Positions 53,987 to 64,000 of a DNA stretch of 64,000 bases are shown here, one piece after another. The stretch lies in NCBI GenBank assembly GCA_963825335.1, contig CAWGSP010000001.1, positions 868,001 through 932,000 of the forward strand. The letters run 5' to 3'. Every line of letters begins with the position of its first letter. Position 1 is the first letter of the stretch. The notes below the pieces were generated by a model. The model was not told the DNA's origin. It searched no databases and saw nothing but the letters and a program-made list of their open reading frames with translations. A program made the position numbers and the translations under genes. The stretch comes from Methanobacterium_B sp963825335. Lineage in GTDB: Archaea > Methanobacteriota > Methanobacteria > Methanobacteriales > Methanobacteriaceae.

Positions 53987-55342
53987 ATGAAATGCGGACT
54001 GGAAATTCATGTTCAGCTTGAAACTGATTCTAAACTATTCTGTACATGTCGTACCGATTATAAGGATGCCCCTACCAACTCAAACATCTGCTGTGTTTGT
54101 TTGAACCAGCCGGGTGCAAAACCATATCCACCAAATCAAAAGGCTCTTGATGGTGCAATCAAAATAGCGTTAATGCTTGGTTGTACTATATCTCCAGAAA
54201 TTACCTATTTCCAACGTAAACACTACGATTATCCCGATCTTTCATCGGGATATCAGAGAACATCCATTCCAATAGGGGACCAAGGTGAATTGAATGGTGT
54301 AAGGATATATGATGTTCATATTGAAGAGGATCCAGGTCAGTACAAGCCAGATATGGGGATCGTTGATTTCAACAGATCTGGAATACCCCTGATCGAGATA
54401 GTCACAGAACCCGATATGAAATCCCCCGAAGAAGCCAGAAAATTCCTCCGTGAGCTTATAAGGGTCCTTGAATACAGTGGAAGTGCACGTGGTGAAGGAA
54501 CCATGCGGGCAGATGTAAACATTTCTATTGAAGGCGGAAAAAGGGCTGAAATAAAAAATATTAACTCAATTAAGGGTGCCTATAAAGCACTCCAGTTTGA
54601 AATGGTTCGTCAGAAAAACTTGTTGAACAGAGGAATAGAAATAAAACAGGAAACTAGGGCATTTCTTGAGTCTCAAATGATAACAGTCCCTATGCGTCTT
54701 AAAGAGGAAGCCGAAGATTATAGATACATTCCTGATCCAGATCTTCCACCCATGCTTGCAGAAAATGACCGGATAGAAGCTATACGTGATGTAATGCCAG
54801 AACCTTCACATATTAAAACAGTCAGATTTGTTCGGGAGTACGGTATAGATAAAGACCATGCAAAAGTAATTACATCCGAATTGGAGCTTGCAAATGCATT
54901 TGAAGAAGTAGCGAAATCAATAGATCCAAAATTTGCAGCACTTTGGATGAGGGATGAGCTGAAAAGGGTAGTTTATTATAACAAGATGACCTTCAAGGAA
55001 AGTGAAATAACACCTGCGCAAATAATTGACCTACTCACGATGCTTCAAGATAAGAAGATCACGGCTAAAGCAGGTAAGAGGATCATGGAAAAACTGCCAA
55101 AAACAAAGGAAATGCCCAGCACCATAGCCAAAGAAATAGGACTCATAGGTGTAACAGACGAAGATACTGTACTCAAAGCAGTAAAACAGGCAATTGAAGA
55201 AAACCCTGAAGCTGTTTCAGATTACTATGAAGGAAAGAAAAATGCCATGAATTTTTTAATAGGGCAAGTGATGAAACATACCCGTGGAAAAGCAGACCCT
55301 GGTGAGACTAATAAACTTTTAGTGGCCGAACTCAAGGAATAG
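53987..55342 (+). CDS. gatB: Aspartyl/glutamyl-tRNA amidotransferase subunit B
   Basis: 451 residues: MKCGLEIHVQLETDSKLFC, then SSGYQRTSIPI, EEDPGQY, MRADVNISI and a helical C-terminal domain. GatB with GatA and GatC amidates misacylated tRNA (Asp on tRNA-Asn in archaea). ATG 53987 is chosen, but it lies 13 bases from aggagg; ATT at 53981, two codons earlier, has optimal 7-base spacing and would add Ile-Lys. Confidence 0.95.
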   Translation: MKCGLEIHVQLETDSKLFCTCRTDYKDAPTNSNICCVCLNQPGAKPYPPNQKALDGAIKIALMLGCTISPEITYFQRKHYDYPDLSSGYQRTSIPIGDQGELNGVRIYDVHIEEDPGQYKPDMGIVDFNRSGIPLIEIVTEPDMKSPEEARKFLRELIRVLEYSGSARGEGTMRADVNISIEGGKRAEIKNINSIKGAYKALQFEMVRQKNLLNRGIEIKQETRAFLESQMITVPMRLKEEAEDYRYIPDPDLPPMLAENDRIEAIRDVMPEPSHIKTVRFVREYGIDKDHAKVITSELELANAFEEVAKSIDPKFAALWMRDELKRVVYYNKMTFKESEITPAQIIDLLTMLQDKKITAKAGKRIMEKLPKTKEMPSTIAKEIGLIGVTDEDTVLKAVKQAIEENPEAVSDYYEGKKNAMNFLIGQVMKHTRGKADPGETNKLLVAELKE

Positions 55343-55462
55343 AAAAGTACTATTTTTGATATTCCTTGAAAAAATTCTTTAACAATCAAGACCATATAAT
55401 GAATATCGGAAAAACCATTCGAAAGTAACATACTCAAATGTGCATGTTGAAAACTAATTGTT

Positions 55463-55690
55463 ATGGCTAAAAATATTATAAATATGCTTTTATGGCATCC
55501 TCGAATGCATATTAACGAAACATCAATATCATACATTCATAGGGGCGCGCCTGGAAATATTAAAATTATCAATGGAAATTCTATTGAAAGAGTAGATAGG
55601 GGTTTTTTAGTATTAAAAGAAGGGACGCAGATACCCTGTCACAGAATTATAAAGATAGAATATAAAAATAAACTTTTATGGGAAAAATGA
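55463..55690 (+). CDS. UPF0248/DUF504 family small protein
   Basis: 75 residues with the family core LLWHPRMHINETSISYIHRG, APGNIK and IPCHRIIKIE. These short archaeal proteins are uncharacterised. It sits between gatB and the CBS-ParB gene on the same strand. Confidence 0.85.
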   Translation: MAKNIINMLLWHPRMHINETSISYIHRGAPGNIKIINGNSIERVDRGFLVLKEGTQIPCHRIIKIEYKNKLLWEK

Positions 55691-55714
55691 TTCTAAATCT
55701 ATGGGAGATATTTA

Positions 55715-56512
55715 ATGACGAGCTCAGCTCTTGTAAAAGACTATATGACTAAAGATGTAATCACAGTAACTCCAGATACTCCTAATGAAGAAGTAATAAT
55801 ACTTATGAAGGGATCAGGACACGATGGTTTTCCCGTGCGGAACGATGGAGAAGTAATTGGGATGGTCACGGCTTTTGATCTGCTTCTCAAAGAATGGCTA
55901 CCACTGGTAAACGACATAATGTCGACAGACATAGTAGTTGCAGAAGAGGATATGTCGATAAATGACGCAGCAAGGGTAATGTTTAGGATGGGAATATCAA
56001 GACTCCCTGTAATAAACAAACACTCAAAACTGGTCGGTATACTGACAAATACAGACATAGTACGTTCGCATATTGAACGATCTACGCCAATGAAGGTTGA
56101 TTATTTTAAAAAAACACTGGAACAGCTTTATGGCATAAAAACAAAGGTTATTCGGATGAAGGTGCCCATAGACAAGGTGAGGCCAACACAGGACAAAATT
56201 TACGCCGACGAACTCCAAGGAAGGACTTACGAACTCAAGAGGGGACTTGCAGAACCCACAATAATCGCAAAAACAGGCGAAAGATACGTGTTGGTAGATG
56301 GCCATCATAGAACAGCTGCTGCCCTTAAACTTGGCTGTCACGATATTGATTCGTATGTTATCGAACTGGATTGTGACATACACTTGGGACTCGAAAAAAC
56401 AGCGGATAAAACTGGTATATTCTCATTCAAAGACATCGAAGTTATTGACGATGCTCAACACCCACTCATCGCAATAACAAGCAGCCTGAGAAAGAGGTTA
56501 ACAGATGAATGA
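55715..56512 (+). CDS. CBS-pair protein fused to a ParB/Srx-like domain
   Basis: 265 residues. Residues 5-120 hold two CBS motifs (VIGMVTAFDLL, LVGILTNTDIV). Residues 140-250 look like a ParB N-terminal/sulfiredoxin-like domain with RYVLVDGHHRTAAALKLG, where the GHHR-type motif binds nucleotide in ParB-like proteins. The fusion suggests ligand-regulated DNA or nucleotide action. Overlaps hisE by eight bases, so they are coupled. Confidence 0.82.
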   Translation: MTSSALVKDYMTKDVITVTPDTPNEEVIILMKGSGHDGFPVRNDGEVIGMVTAFDLLLKEWLPLVNDIMSTDIVVAEEDMSINDAARVMFRMGISRLPVINKHSKLVGILTNTDIVRSHIERSTPMKVDYFKKTLEQLYGIKTKVIRMKVPIDKVRPTQDKIYADELQGRTYELKRGLAEPTIIAKTGERYVLVDGHHRTAAALKLGCHDIDSYVIELDCDIHLGLEKTADKTGIFSFKDIEVIDDAQHPLIAITSSLRKRLTDE

Positions 56513-56801
56513 TCCAACTGATACTACAATAAGGGAAGTTTATGAAACCTTGAAGCAACGTCGAGACTTTCCACAAGATTCTTATACATCTAACATCATG
56601 AGGGATAGTGAAAAACGTGCAGAGGATAAGATACTGGAAAAAATTGGTGAAGAATCAGCAGAACTTATAATTGCATCGAAAAACAACGAAAACCTGATAT
56701 CAGAAGCCACTGACTTAATTTTTCATACTTTACTGCTTTTAGTTTATAAGGATGTTGAATTAGACGAATTATTTAAGGAATTCCAGCAAAGACGCGGTTA
56801 A
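56505..56801 (+). CDS. hisE: Phosphoribosyl-ATP pyrophosphatase
   Basis: 98 residues, all-alpha MazG-like family: PQDSYTSNIMRDSEKRAEDK, KIGEESAELIIASK and EATDLIFHTLLLLVY carry the metal-binding Glu and Asp residues. Second step of histidine synthesis. Its start lies inside the previous gene (8-base overlap). Confidence 0.93.
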   Translation: MNDPTDTTIREVYETLKQRRDFPQDSYTSNIMRDSEKRAEDKILEKIGEESAELIIASKNNENLISEATDLIFHTLLLLVYKDVELDELFKEFQQRRG

Positions 56802-56855
56802 ATTCAATATTATTTTGAAAAATAAATTTTTAAAGTTTATCAAAGGAGATTAAAC

Positions 56856-57992
56856 ATACTTTATCGTAAACTTGGTTCAACAGGAGAAAAAGTATCAATA
56901 TTAGGTATGGGCTGTATGCGTTTGCCAATTCTAGATGGTAACTACGGTAGAGTAGATTATGCTAAAGCCGTACCAATGATACGACGAGCAATTGACAATG
57001 GAATAAATTATATTGATACTGCTTACCCATATCACAACGGTCAAAGTGAGACTGCAATTGCAAAGGCACTTGAAGATGGATACAGGGAGAAAGTTTTTAT
57101 TGCAGACAAATTACCTTCATGGCTCGTAATGAAAAGGGAAGACATGGATCAATATTTGGATGAGCAGTTGAAACGACTTCAAACCGAACAAATAGATTTC
57201 TATCTCTTACACTCCATCAAACAGGATTACTGGGAAAATTTAGAATCTCTAGGTGTAATGGATTTTTTGGACAGCGCAGTTGACGACGGCAGAATAAAAT
57301 ACACTGGATTTTCGTTTCATGGAGAGTTAGAACTTTTTTTTAAAGTAATTGACTCATATAATTGGGACATATGTCAAGTACAATATAACATCGTAGATGA
57401 ACATTATCAAGCCGGAATAGATGGAATAAGATATGCATCGGATAATGGAGTTGGAGTGGTTGTTATGGAACCTCTGAGGGGTGGAACCTTGGTGAAAACA
57501 GTACCTCCCGAAGTTAGGGAGATATGGGCAGAATCTCCAATAGACAGAAGTCCTGCTGAATGGGCTTTAAGATACCTTTGGGACCAGGAAGATATTGACA
57601 CTGTTTTAAGCGGGATGACCACTGATGAAGATCTTGAAGAAAACTTAAAAACAGCTGATCAGGGTTTACCAAACACATTAATGCCCGAAGAAAAGGAGAT
57701 CATAAGGGAAGTCAGGTCAACCTACAATCACCGGACTTTGGTAAACTGCACCCAATGTGGATACTGCATGCCGTGCCCATCTGGAGTTGATATTCCAGCA
57801 AACTTCAAACTCTTGAACCATGCCCATATGTTCCAAAATACAGAAAATCCACAGATGAATTATTACATGCTCTTGAAAGATGATGAACGAGCATCAAGTT
57901 GTAGTGGATGTGGGGAATGTGAAAATATCTGTCCACAGATGGTTCCCATACAAAAAACACTCAAAAAGGTAAAAGAGAAATTTGAACAATGA
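56856..57992 (+). CDS. Aldo/keto reductase with C-terminal 2x[4Fe-4S] domain, ATA start
   Basis: 378 residues from ATA 56856: M(ATA)LYRKLGSTGEKVSILGMG is the standard N-terminus of the family; the first ATG (56907) would remove 17 residues and the first barrel strand. SD aaaggag lies 7 bases upstream of ATA and no ATG, GTG or TTG occurs between. Catalytic residues: Asp and Tyr in NYIDTAYPYHN, Lys in VFIADKLPS, His in YLLHSIK. The C-terminus binds clusters (CTQCGYCMPCPSG and CSGCGECENICPQ). Likely a ferredoxin-linked reductase of small carbonyl compounds; substrate unknown. Confidence 0.88.
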   Translation: MLYRKLGSTGEKVSILGMGCMRLPILDGNYGRVDYAKAVPMIRRAIDNGINYIDTAYPYHNGQSETAIAKALEDGYREKVFIADKLPSWLVMKREDMDQYLDEQLKRLQTEQIDFYLLHSIKQDYWENLESLGVMDFLDSAVDDGRIKYTGFSFHGELELFFKVIDSYNWDICQVQYNIVDEHYQAGIDGIRYASDNGVGVVVMEPLRGGTLVKTVPPEVREIWAESPIDRSPAEWALRYLWDQEDIDTVLSGMTTDEDLEENLKTADQGLPNTLMPEEKEIIREVRSTYNHRTLVNCTQCGYCMPCPSGVDIPANFKLLNHAHMFQNTENPQMNYYMLLKDDERASSCSGCGECENICPQMVPIQKTLKKVKEKFEQ

Positions 57993-58024
57993 AAACAAAT
58001 ATTTAATAAAAAATTACACTTTTT

Positions 58025-58564
58025 TTAGATCAGATTTTTCATGAAACGCTCTTTGATCTCAAGGGCATCCATTGGAATGACAGGAACATCAGCATTTCCA
58101 GCTTTAACTTTTATATGCACAAAAACTGGCCCACTTGAAGCTAGTACTTTTTTGAAGTCGATAGATTCCCTAAAGAAAAATATTTGTTCGAATCCAATAG
58201 CCTCTGCAATCTTTCCAAGGTCAACTGTTGATGCATATGTACACTGTGAACCTGTTGAACCATAACATTCATTATCAAGTACAACTAGAACGAGATTTTT
58301 TGGATTTTGACTGTATATGGTGACAAGACTTCCAAGATTCATGAGAACCGAACCATCACCATCAAAAACCACAACCTTCTGATCAATGGACATTGCAAGA
58401 CCCAGTCCAATTGATGAAGCTAACCCCATAGAACCCAACATATAAAAATTATCACAAGAATCCTTAACATGATAGAGTTCACGTGATGGGAATCCTATAT
58501 TACAGATAACGAGTTCGTTGGTTAAGCAAGCCGAAATTTTTTTGATTGCATCGATTCTTTCCAT
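58025..58564 (-). CDS. comE: Sulfopyruvate decarboxylase beta subunit
   Basis: 179 residues: thiamine diphosphate-binding half with VVFDGDGSVLMNLGS (GDG-x-N motif, Asn in DNECYGSTG). Works with ComD. Makes sulfoacetaldehyde from sulfopyruvate on the path to coenzyme M. Separated from comD by 9 bases on the same strand. Confidence 0.92.
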   Translation of the reverse strand: MERIDAIKKISACLTNELVICNIGFPSRELYHVKDSCDNFYMLGSMGLASSIGLGLAMSIDQKVVVFDGDGSVLMNLGSLVTIYSQNPKNLVLVVLDNECYGSTGSQCTYASTVDLGKIAEAIGFEQIFFFRESIDFKKVLASSGPVFVHIKVKAGNADVPVIPMDALEIKERFMKNLI

Positions 58565-58573
58565 TCATATCAC

Positions 58574-59080
58574 CTACCAGAATTTGATATCTAGTAATAT
58601 TCCAACTGGAGTACCCTTCAAACAAGCGATCTCCCATGCATTTGGAATAACTTTTATTGCTTCTTCAGGAGTTTTAGGATTAAATTGAGGAATATTAAGT
58701 GCATCCAAGACTTTAGGGGTGGCCATTCCCATGGGTATCTGTGCGCCCATGAACTCTCCTTCTGTACCCCTGTGGCTCATGATCATTAGTATCGGCAGTT
58801 CATATAATTCAAAGAGTGATGCCAATACATTCACAGAATTGCCCAATCCAGAATTTTGCATCAGTATTGCTGGTTTTTTACCGCCCAGAAATGCTCCGGC
58901 ACATATTCCAAAGCCCTCTTCCTCCCGTGTAACTGGTACATGGATGATATCCTCGTCGTATTCAACCATCTTCATGAGTTTGCCAAGGTTCACACACGGA
59001 AGAGTAACAACAAAGTCTATTCCAATGCCTTTAATTGCATCATAAATTGCTTGACTGCTATCCAATTTTAAACTTCCCAT
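58574..59080 (-). CDS. comD: Sulfopyruvate decarboxylase alpha subunit
   Basis: 168 residues, pyrimidine-binding half: FVVTLPCVNLGKLM, the conserved Glu in VTREEEGFGICAGA and LMQNSGLGNSVN. Together with ComE it forms the two-subunit decarboxylase; single-chain homologues exist in other archaea. Between comC and comE. Confidence 0.92.
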   Translation of the reverse strand: MGSLKLDSSQAIYDAIKGIGIDFVVTLPCVNLGKLMKMVEYDEDIIHVPVTREEEGFGICAGAFLGGKKPAILMQNSGLGNSVNVLASLFELYELPILMIMSHRGTEGEFMGAQIPMGMATPKVLDALNIPQFNPKTPEEAIKVIPNAWEIACLKGTPVGILLDIKFW

Positions 59081-59115
59081 TAATTAATTAAAATTTTATT
59101 ATAGAAATTTTCAGT

Positions 59116-60138
59116 TCATATAATGCTTTCCAAGTCAAAGCGGACACTATCTGCAACTTGTTTTATCTGATCGAGCAGGTTGCTGTCAATATTGATCCCG
59201 TTTTCCTTACGATCTTTAATGTTACGAACTTCCATATCACCAGGGATGAAAACATCTCCTGAGCCTTTCACTTCTGCAATAAATTCATCTACCTGTTTCT
59301 TGAATAATTCAAGGTCTGAGAATTTAGAGGGATCTATGGCTATTATGAGATCGCCCTTGGTACACGTTTTTTCTGGATCTGCTGTTCCAGTCACATTACT
59401 GCCAAAAGCAGCTCCTACTAGGGGACCTGCGAGTATTTCGATCATGAATGCTAATGCATAGCCTTTATGTGATCCAAATGGTAGTATTGATCCCTTGAGT
59501 GCTTCTTCAGGGTCGGTTGTGGGTTTCCCATCGGCATCCAGAGCAACGTTTTCTGGTATTTTTTCACCTTTACGTTTTGCTTCCATTAGTTTTCCCCTTG
59601 CAGATGCAGATGTTGCCATATCAACCGATACATAGTGTGAATTCGATGGTAGGCCAATTGCTATGGGGTTTGTGCCGATTATTGGTATTTTTCCTCCGAT
59701 TGGTGCAACGGCTGGTTCTGTATTTGCTATGACGATTCCGATCATGTCTTCCATTATGGCCATGTCAGTGTAGTAGCCTGCAACACCAAAATGATTTGAA
59801 TCATGAATTCCAACAACACCTATTCCTGTTTCTTTAGCTTTTTCAATAGCAATTTCCATTCCTGTGTATGCTACAACATGACCAAATTTATGATTTCCAT
59901 TTAAAAGGGCCATTGAGACAGTTTCTTTTTCTATGGTAACATTTGATTCAGGTTTGATCGTTCCAGCATTTAATCCCTTTATGTACTGTGGAAATCTTCC
60001 AATCCCATGTGATGAAAATCCCTTGAGATCTGCATCCACTGTAACGTCTGCGACGATTGCTGAATCTTCTTTCGATACATTCATCTTGTTAAGTATTCCA
60101 ATAATGATAGACCTTTCCTGTTCTACTGTTATATTCAT
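59116..60138 (-). CDS. comC: L-sulfolactate (malate/ureidoglycolate-type) dehydrogenase
   Basis: 340 residues, type-2 malate/L-lactate dehydrogenase fold: DLKGFSSHGIGRFPQY, VVGIHDSNHFGVAGYYTD and MATSASARGKLMEA match known family segments. In coenzyme M synthesis it oxidises L-sulfolactate to sulfopyruvate. It may also act on malate; position between purM and comD supports ComC. Confidence 0.92.
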   Translation of the reverse strand: MNITVEQERSIIIGILNKMNVSKEDSAIVADVTVDADLKGFSSHGIGRFPQYIKGLNAGTIKPESNVTIEKETVSMALLNGNHKFGHVVAYTGMEIAIEKAKETGIGVVGIHDSNHFGVAGYYTDMAIMEDMIGIVIANTEPAVAPIGGKIPIIGTNPIAIGLPSNSHYVSVDMATSASARGKLMEAKRKGEKIPENVALDADGKPTTDPEEALKGSILPFGSHKGYALAFMIEILAGPLVGAAFGSNVTGTADPEKTCTKGDLIIAIDPSKFSDLELFKKQVDEFIAEVKGSGDVFIPGDMEVRNIKDRKENGINIDSNLLDQIKQVADSVRFDLESII

Positions 60139-60155
60139 GAATACACCTTCTTATA

Positions 60156-61184
60156 TTATAATTTGATAACGTTTTCTTTGAATGTTTTTATAGTTACATC
60201 ATCATCTACATTTTCGTATGCAATTCCTATCTTATACGCTAGGTTGTACTTTTCTATAATTTCAATTGTTTTCTCTGCATCTTCTGGCTTAACAATCACA
60301 ACAAAACCTATTCCCATGTTGAACACACGATACATCTCTTTTAAAGGCACTCCTAACGAGTGGATGGTCTGAAATATTGGATTAGGATCTGGAAGGGTTT
60401 CAATATCATAACCAACGCCTTTCTTCAACCTCTTAAGGTTTGAAAATCCTCCACCTGTAATATGCGCCAATCCATGCACTTCCACATCTGATTTTATTAG
60501 TTCCATGATGGGTTTAACATAGATGATAGTAGGTTTTAAAAGTTCTTGACCAATTGATATTTCCGGATATTTTGGGAGTTTATCATCGATGTTGAACAGA
60601 TTTTCCTGGAAAAATACCTTTCTAGCCAGGCTCAAACCATTGCTATGGATACCGCTACTCTCAATTCCAATTAAAATATCTCCGGGTTTGATGTCTTTAC
60701 CTGTTATTATACTATCAACATCTACAATCCCTATTCCTGTTCCTGCAAGATCAAAATTGCTTACAATTTCTGGAAGACTGGCAGTTTCACCACCTATCAT
60801 GGCCACCTTGGCCTGATAACATCCTTCTTTGAGCCCTTGACCTATCTGCTCTGCTATCTCGGGATTTGGTTTTTCGACTGCAAGGTAATCAACCATTGCA
60901 ATGGGTTCGGCACCAACGCACAGGATGTCGTTCACAACCATTGCAATACAATCGATCCCAACAGTATCATATTTTTCCATCATCTCAGCAACGAGGATCT
61001 TACTTCCGACTCCATCTGTACTCATTGCTATTGCCCTATCACCGAGTTTAACAAGGGCTGCAAAATGTCCAGATTCTGTAATAATATCTCTATAATTGAG
61101 TGTTTCCTTCAGTTTTGAGATTAACGCAGATACTGTGATCTCCTCGAGACTGATGTCAACTCCTGATTCTGAATAGGTTACCAT
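60156..61184 (-). CDS. purM: Phosphoribosylformylglycinamidine cyclo-ligase
   Basis: 342 residues with AIRS motifs: AMSTDGVGSKILVAE, GGETASLPE, GIESSGIHSNGLSLAR, AHITGGGFSNL and GIGFVVIV. Fifth step of purine synthesis. Lies 17 bases upstream of comC, so it may be cotranscribed with the coenzyme M genes. Confidence 0.95.
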   Translation of the reverse strand: MVTYSESGVDISLEEITVSALISKLKETLNYRDIITESGHFAALVKLGDRAIAMSTDGVGSKILVAEMMEKYDTVGIDCIAMVVNDILCVGAEPIAMVDYLAVEKPNPEIAEQIGQGLKEGCYQAKVAMIGGETASLPEIVSNFDLAGTGIGIVDVDSIITGKDIKPGDILIGIESSGIHSNGLSLARKVFFQENLFNIDDKLPKYPEISIGQELLKPTIIYVKPIMELIKSDVEVHGLAHITGGGFSNLKRLKKGVGYDIETLPDPNPIFQTIHSLGVPLKEMYRVFNMGIGFVVIVKPEDAEKTIEIIEKYNLAYKIGIAYENVDDDVTIKTFKENVIKL

Positions 61185-61360
61185 GAACTCACCATAAATT
61201 TTTATAAAACAACAATTTAATATTGCTAATATGATTTAGGAGTTAATAAAAGTACACTGTAAAATTACAATACAAATATTAAACTTTTTAATATAAATAT
61301 TATTAAACCATAGGATCCAACTCTTTTCAACTCAAAATAGATACAGCTACATCATGAAAT

Positions 61361-61416
61361 AATTAAAAAAAAAGTTCAAAAAAAAACGAGATCTTAATCA
61401 AGGTTTATCAAAACCT
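61361..61416 (-). terminator. Hairpin plus U-tract terminator of the aCPSF1 gene
   Basis: On the minus strand a perfect 6-bp hairpin (AGGTTT 61401-61406 and AAACCT 61411-61416, 4-base loop) is followed by two U9 tracts (complement of A runs 61378-61386 and 61365-61373). The second tract lies in a 19-base sequence shared exactly with 28231-28249. Confidence 0.6.
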
Positions 61417-61426
61417 CGATGTTTGA

Positions 61427-63339
<1,913 letters not shown>

Positions 63340-63428
63340 GTCTAAAAAAATAGAAAATAATATTAACCAAGTTCTATTTACTTGGTTCTTTAATTTGTTA
63401 AAAAATTTCAGTTATTAAAGGATTAAAA

Positions 63429-64000
63429 TTAGCTCAAATCTTTGATCTTCTTTTCTACCTCATTATCAGGTAGCATTTTAAATCCTTCGTCTTTAGTAAT
63501 GGTTGCAACCTTTATCCCGTTTCCAGAATAGGTATCTCTCTCCATTGCAGCTTTGATAGATCTTATTGCTAATTCAACACCGTCTTCAACATCAATATCT
63601 GGTCTGTAACGGTCTTCTAGAACACCATAAGCTACTGGTGATCCCGATCCTGTTGAGATCATCTTATCCCTAATTACTCCACCAGTTGGATCGAGCGAGA
63701 ACAGAGCAGGTCCGTTATCATCTACTCCTCCAAGGAGTGTTTGAACGTAGAATGGATAGAATCTGGAAGAATGTAGGATGTTTGATGTCATGGTTGCTGC
63801 GGCTTCTACATTCATGATAGCGCCGTTTCTGAGCCTATAAAGCGCTACTTCAGCTGCGATGTATTTCATCAGACTCTGAGCATCAGATACAGAACCCGCT
63901 ATAGTTGCCCCTAAATGGTCGTCTACTTTAAATATTTTATCTGCAACCTTATGGGCTATTAAATTACCCATTGAAGCTCTTCTTTCGGTAGCAAAAACAA
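63429..64000 (-). CDS. psmB: Proteasome beta subunit (5' end outside the window)
   Basis: The frame runs to the window edge; about 190 residues are seen, including TERRASMGNLIAHKVADKIF (upstream of the internal ATG) and SDAQSLMKYIAAEV, DRYRPDIDVEDGVELAIRSI. The N-terminal Thr is beyond the edge, so the autoprocessing site is not visible. It forms the inner beta ring of the archaeal 20S proteasome. 98 bp upstream of aCPSF1. Confidence 0.96.
   Translation of the reverse strand, partial: VFATERRASMGNLIAHKVADKIFKVDDHLGATIAGSVSDAQSLMKYIAAEVALYRLRNGAIMNVEAAATMTSNILHSSRFYPFYVQTLLGGVDDNGPALFSLDPTGGVIRDKMISTGSGSPVAYGVLEDRYRPDIDVEDGVELAIRSIKAAMERDTYSGNGIKVATITKDEGFKMLPDNEVEKKIKDLS

Overview
The window is a stretch of archaeal chromosome from a low-GC hydrogenotrophic methanogen of the order Methanobacteriales, most likely a mesophilic Methanobacterium. 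The diagnostic genes are ftr (methanogenesis from CO2), a complete energy-converting hydrogenase B operon (ehbA-P plus an EhbQ-like gene), the coenzyme M genes comC, comD and comE, archaeosine-type queD and queE, nop5 and fibrillarin, Hjc, aCPSF1, the proteasome beta subunit, and a wall protein with a pseudomurein-binding repeat. From memory, the gene order runs parallel to the MTH1202-MTH1265 part of Methanothermobacter thermautotrophicus (MTH1203 is aCPSF1, MTH1221 the RNA ligase). I see no CRISPR array, insertion sequence, rRNA or prophage.

Layout. 1-2.8 kb: Trk potassium uptake (trkA end, trkH) and an SPFH membrane protein. 3.4-8.3 kb: envelope genes, namely a frameshifted wall peptidase, a two-domain glycosyltransferase and a flippase-like protein. 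8.4-16 kb: ftr, an RCK potassium channel with three unusual C-terminal repeats, NAD(P)HX repair, argG and others. 16.2-25.7 kb: the ehb operon, with a possibly structured leader and two unannotated micro-ORFs tightly coupled to their neighbours. 26-32.5 kb: a flavoprotein, EhbQ, two small paralogues, a cupin, a solitary Cas4-like nuclease, homoserine dehydrogenase and a nucleotidyltransferase. 33-42.6 kb: one long plus-strand array of DUF366-queD-queE, five consecutive CBS-domain genes (about 18 CBS motifs), an RNA ligase with an N-terminal zinc ribbon, pheA, a SHOCT-like membrane protein and a PsbP-like lipoprotein. 43.2-51.6 kb: a KH protein, coaBC, fibrillarin/Nop5, pyrD-pyrK, a PerM-like permease, an exported protein and Hjc. 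51.8-52.3 kb: five minus-strand tRNA genes (Asn, CAU, Glu, Leu, His in transcription order). 52.8-58 kb: an atypical radical SAM enzyme, gatB, a UPF0248 protein, a CBS-ParB fusion, hisE and an iron-sulfur aldo/keto reductase. 58-64 kb, minus strand: purM-comC-comD-comE, then psmB and aCPSF1.

How the genes work together. Ftr and the Ehb hydrogenase belong to C1 and reductive carbon metabolism: Ehb uses the ion gradient to reduce ferredoxin with H2 for anabolism. ComC/D/E make the coenzyme M thiol carrier. Most of the rest is housekeeping (amino acids, pyrimidine, NAD repair, tRNA-dependent amidation, RNA modification and 3'-end formation).

The most noteworthy observation is that several genes have a family-conserved N-terminus and a well-placed Shine-Dalgarno sequence but no ATG, GTG or TTG; the codon in the start position is ATA or ATT (RNA ligase 39183, aldo/keto reductase 56856, exported protein 50735, and probably pheA, the SHOCT gene and the broken peptidase). 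The ehb micro-ORFs, the ehb leader and the triple-repeat channel are the next best leads. All calls rest on reading the sequence without database searches.
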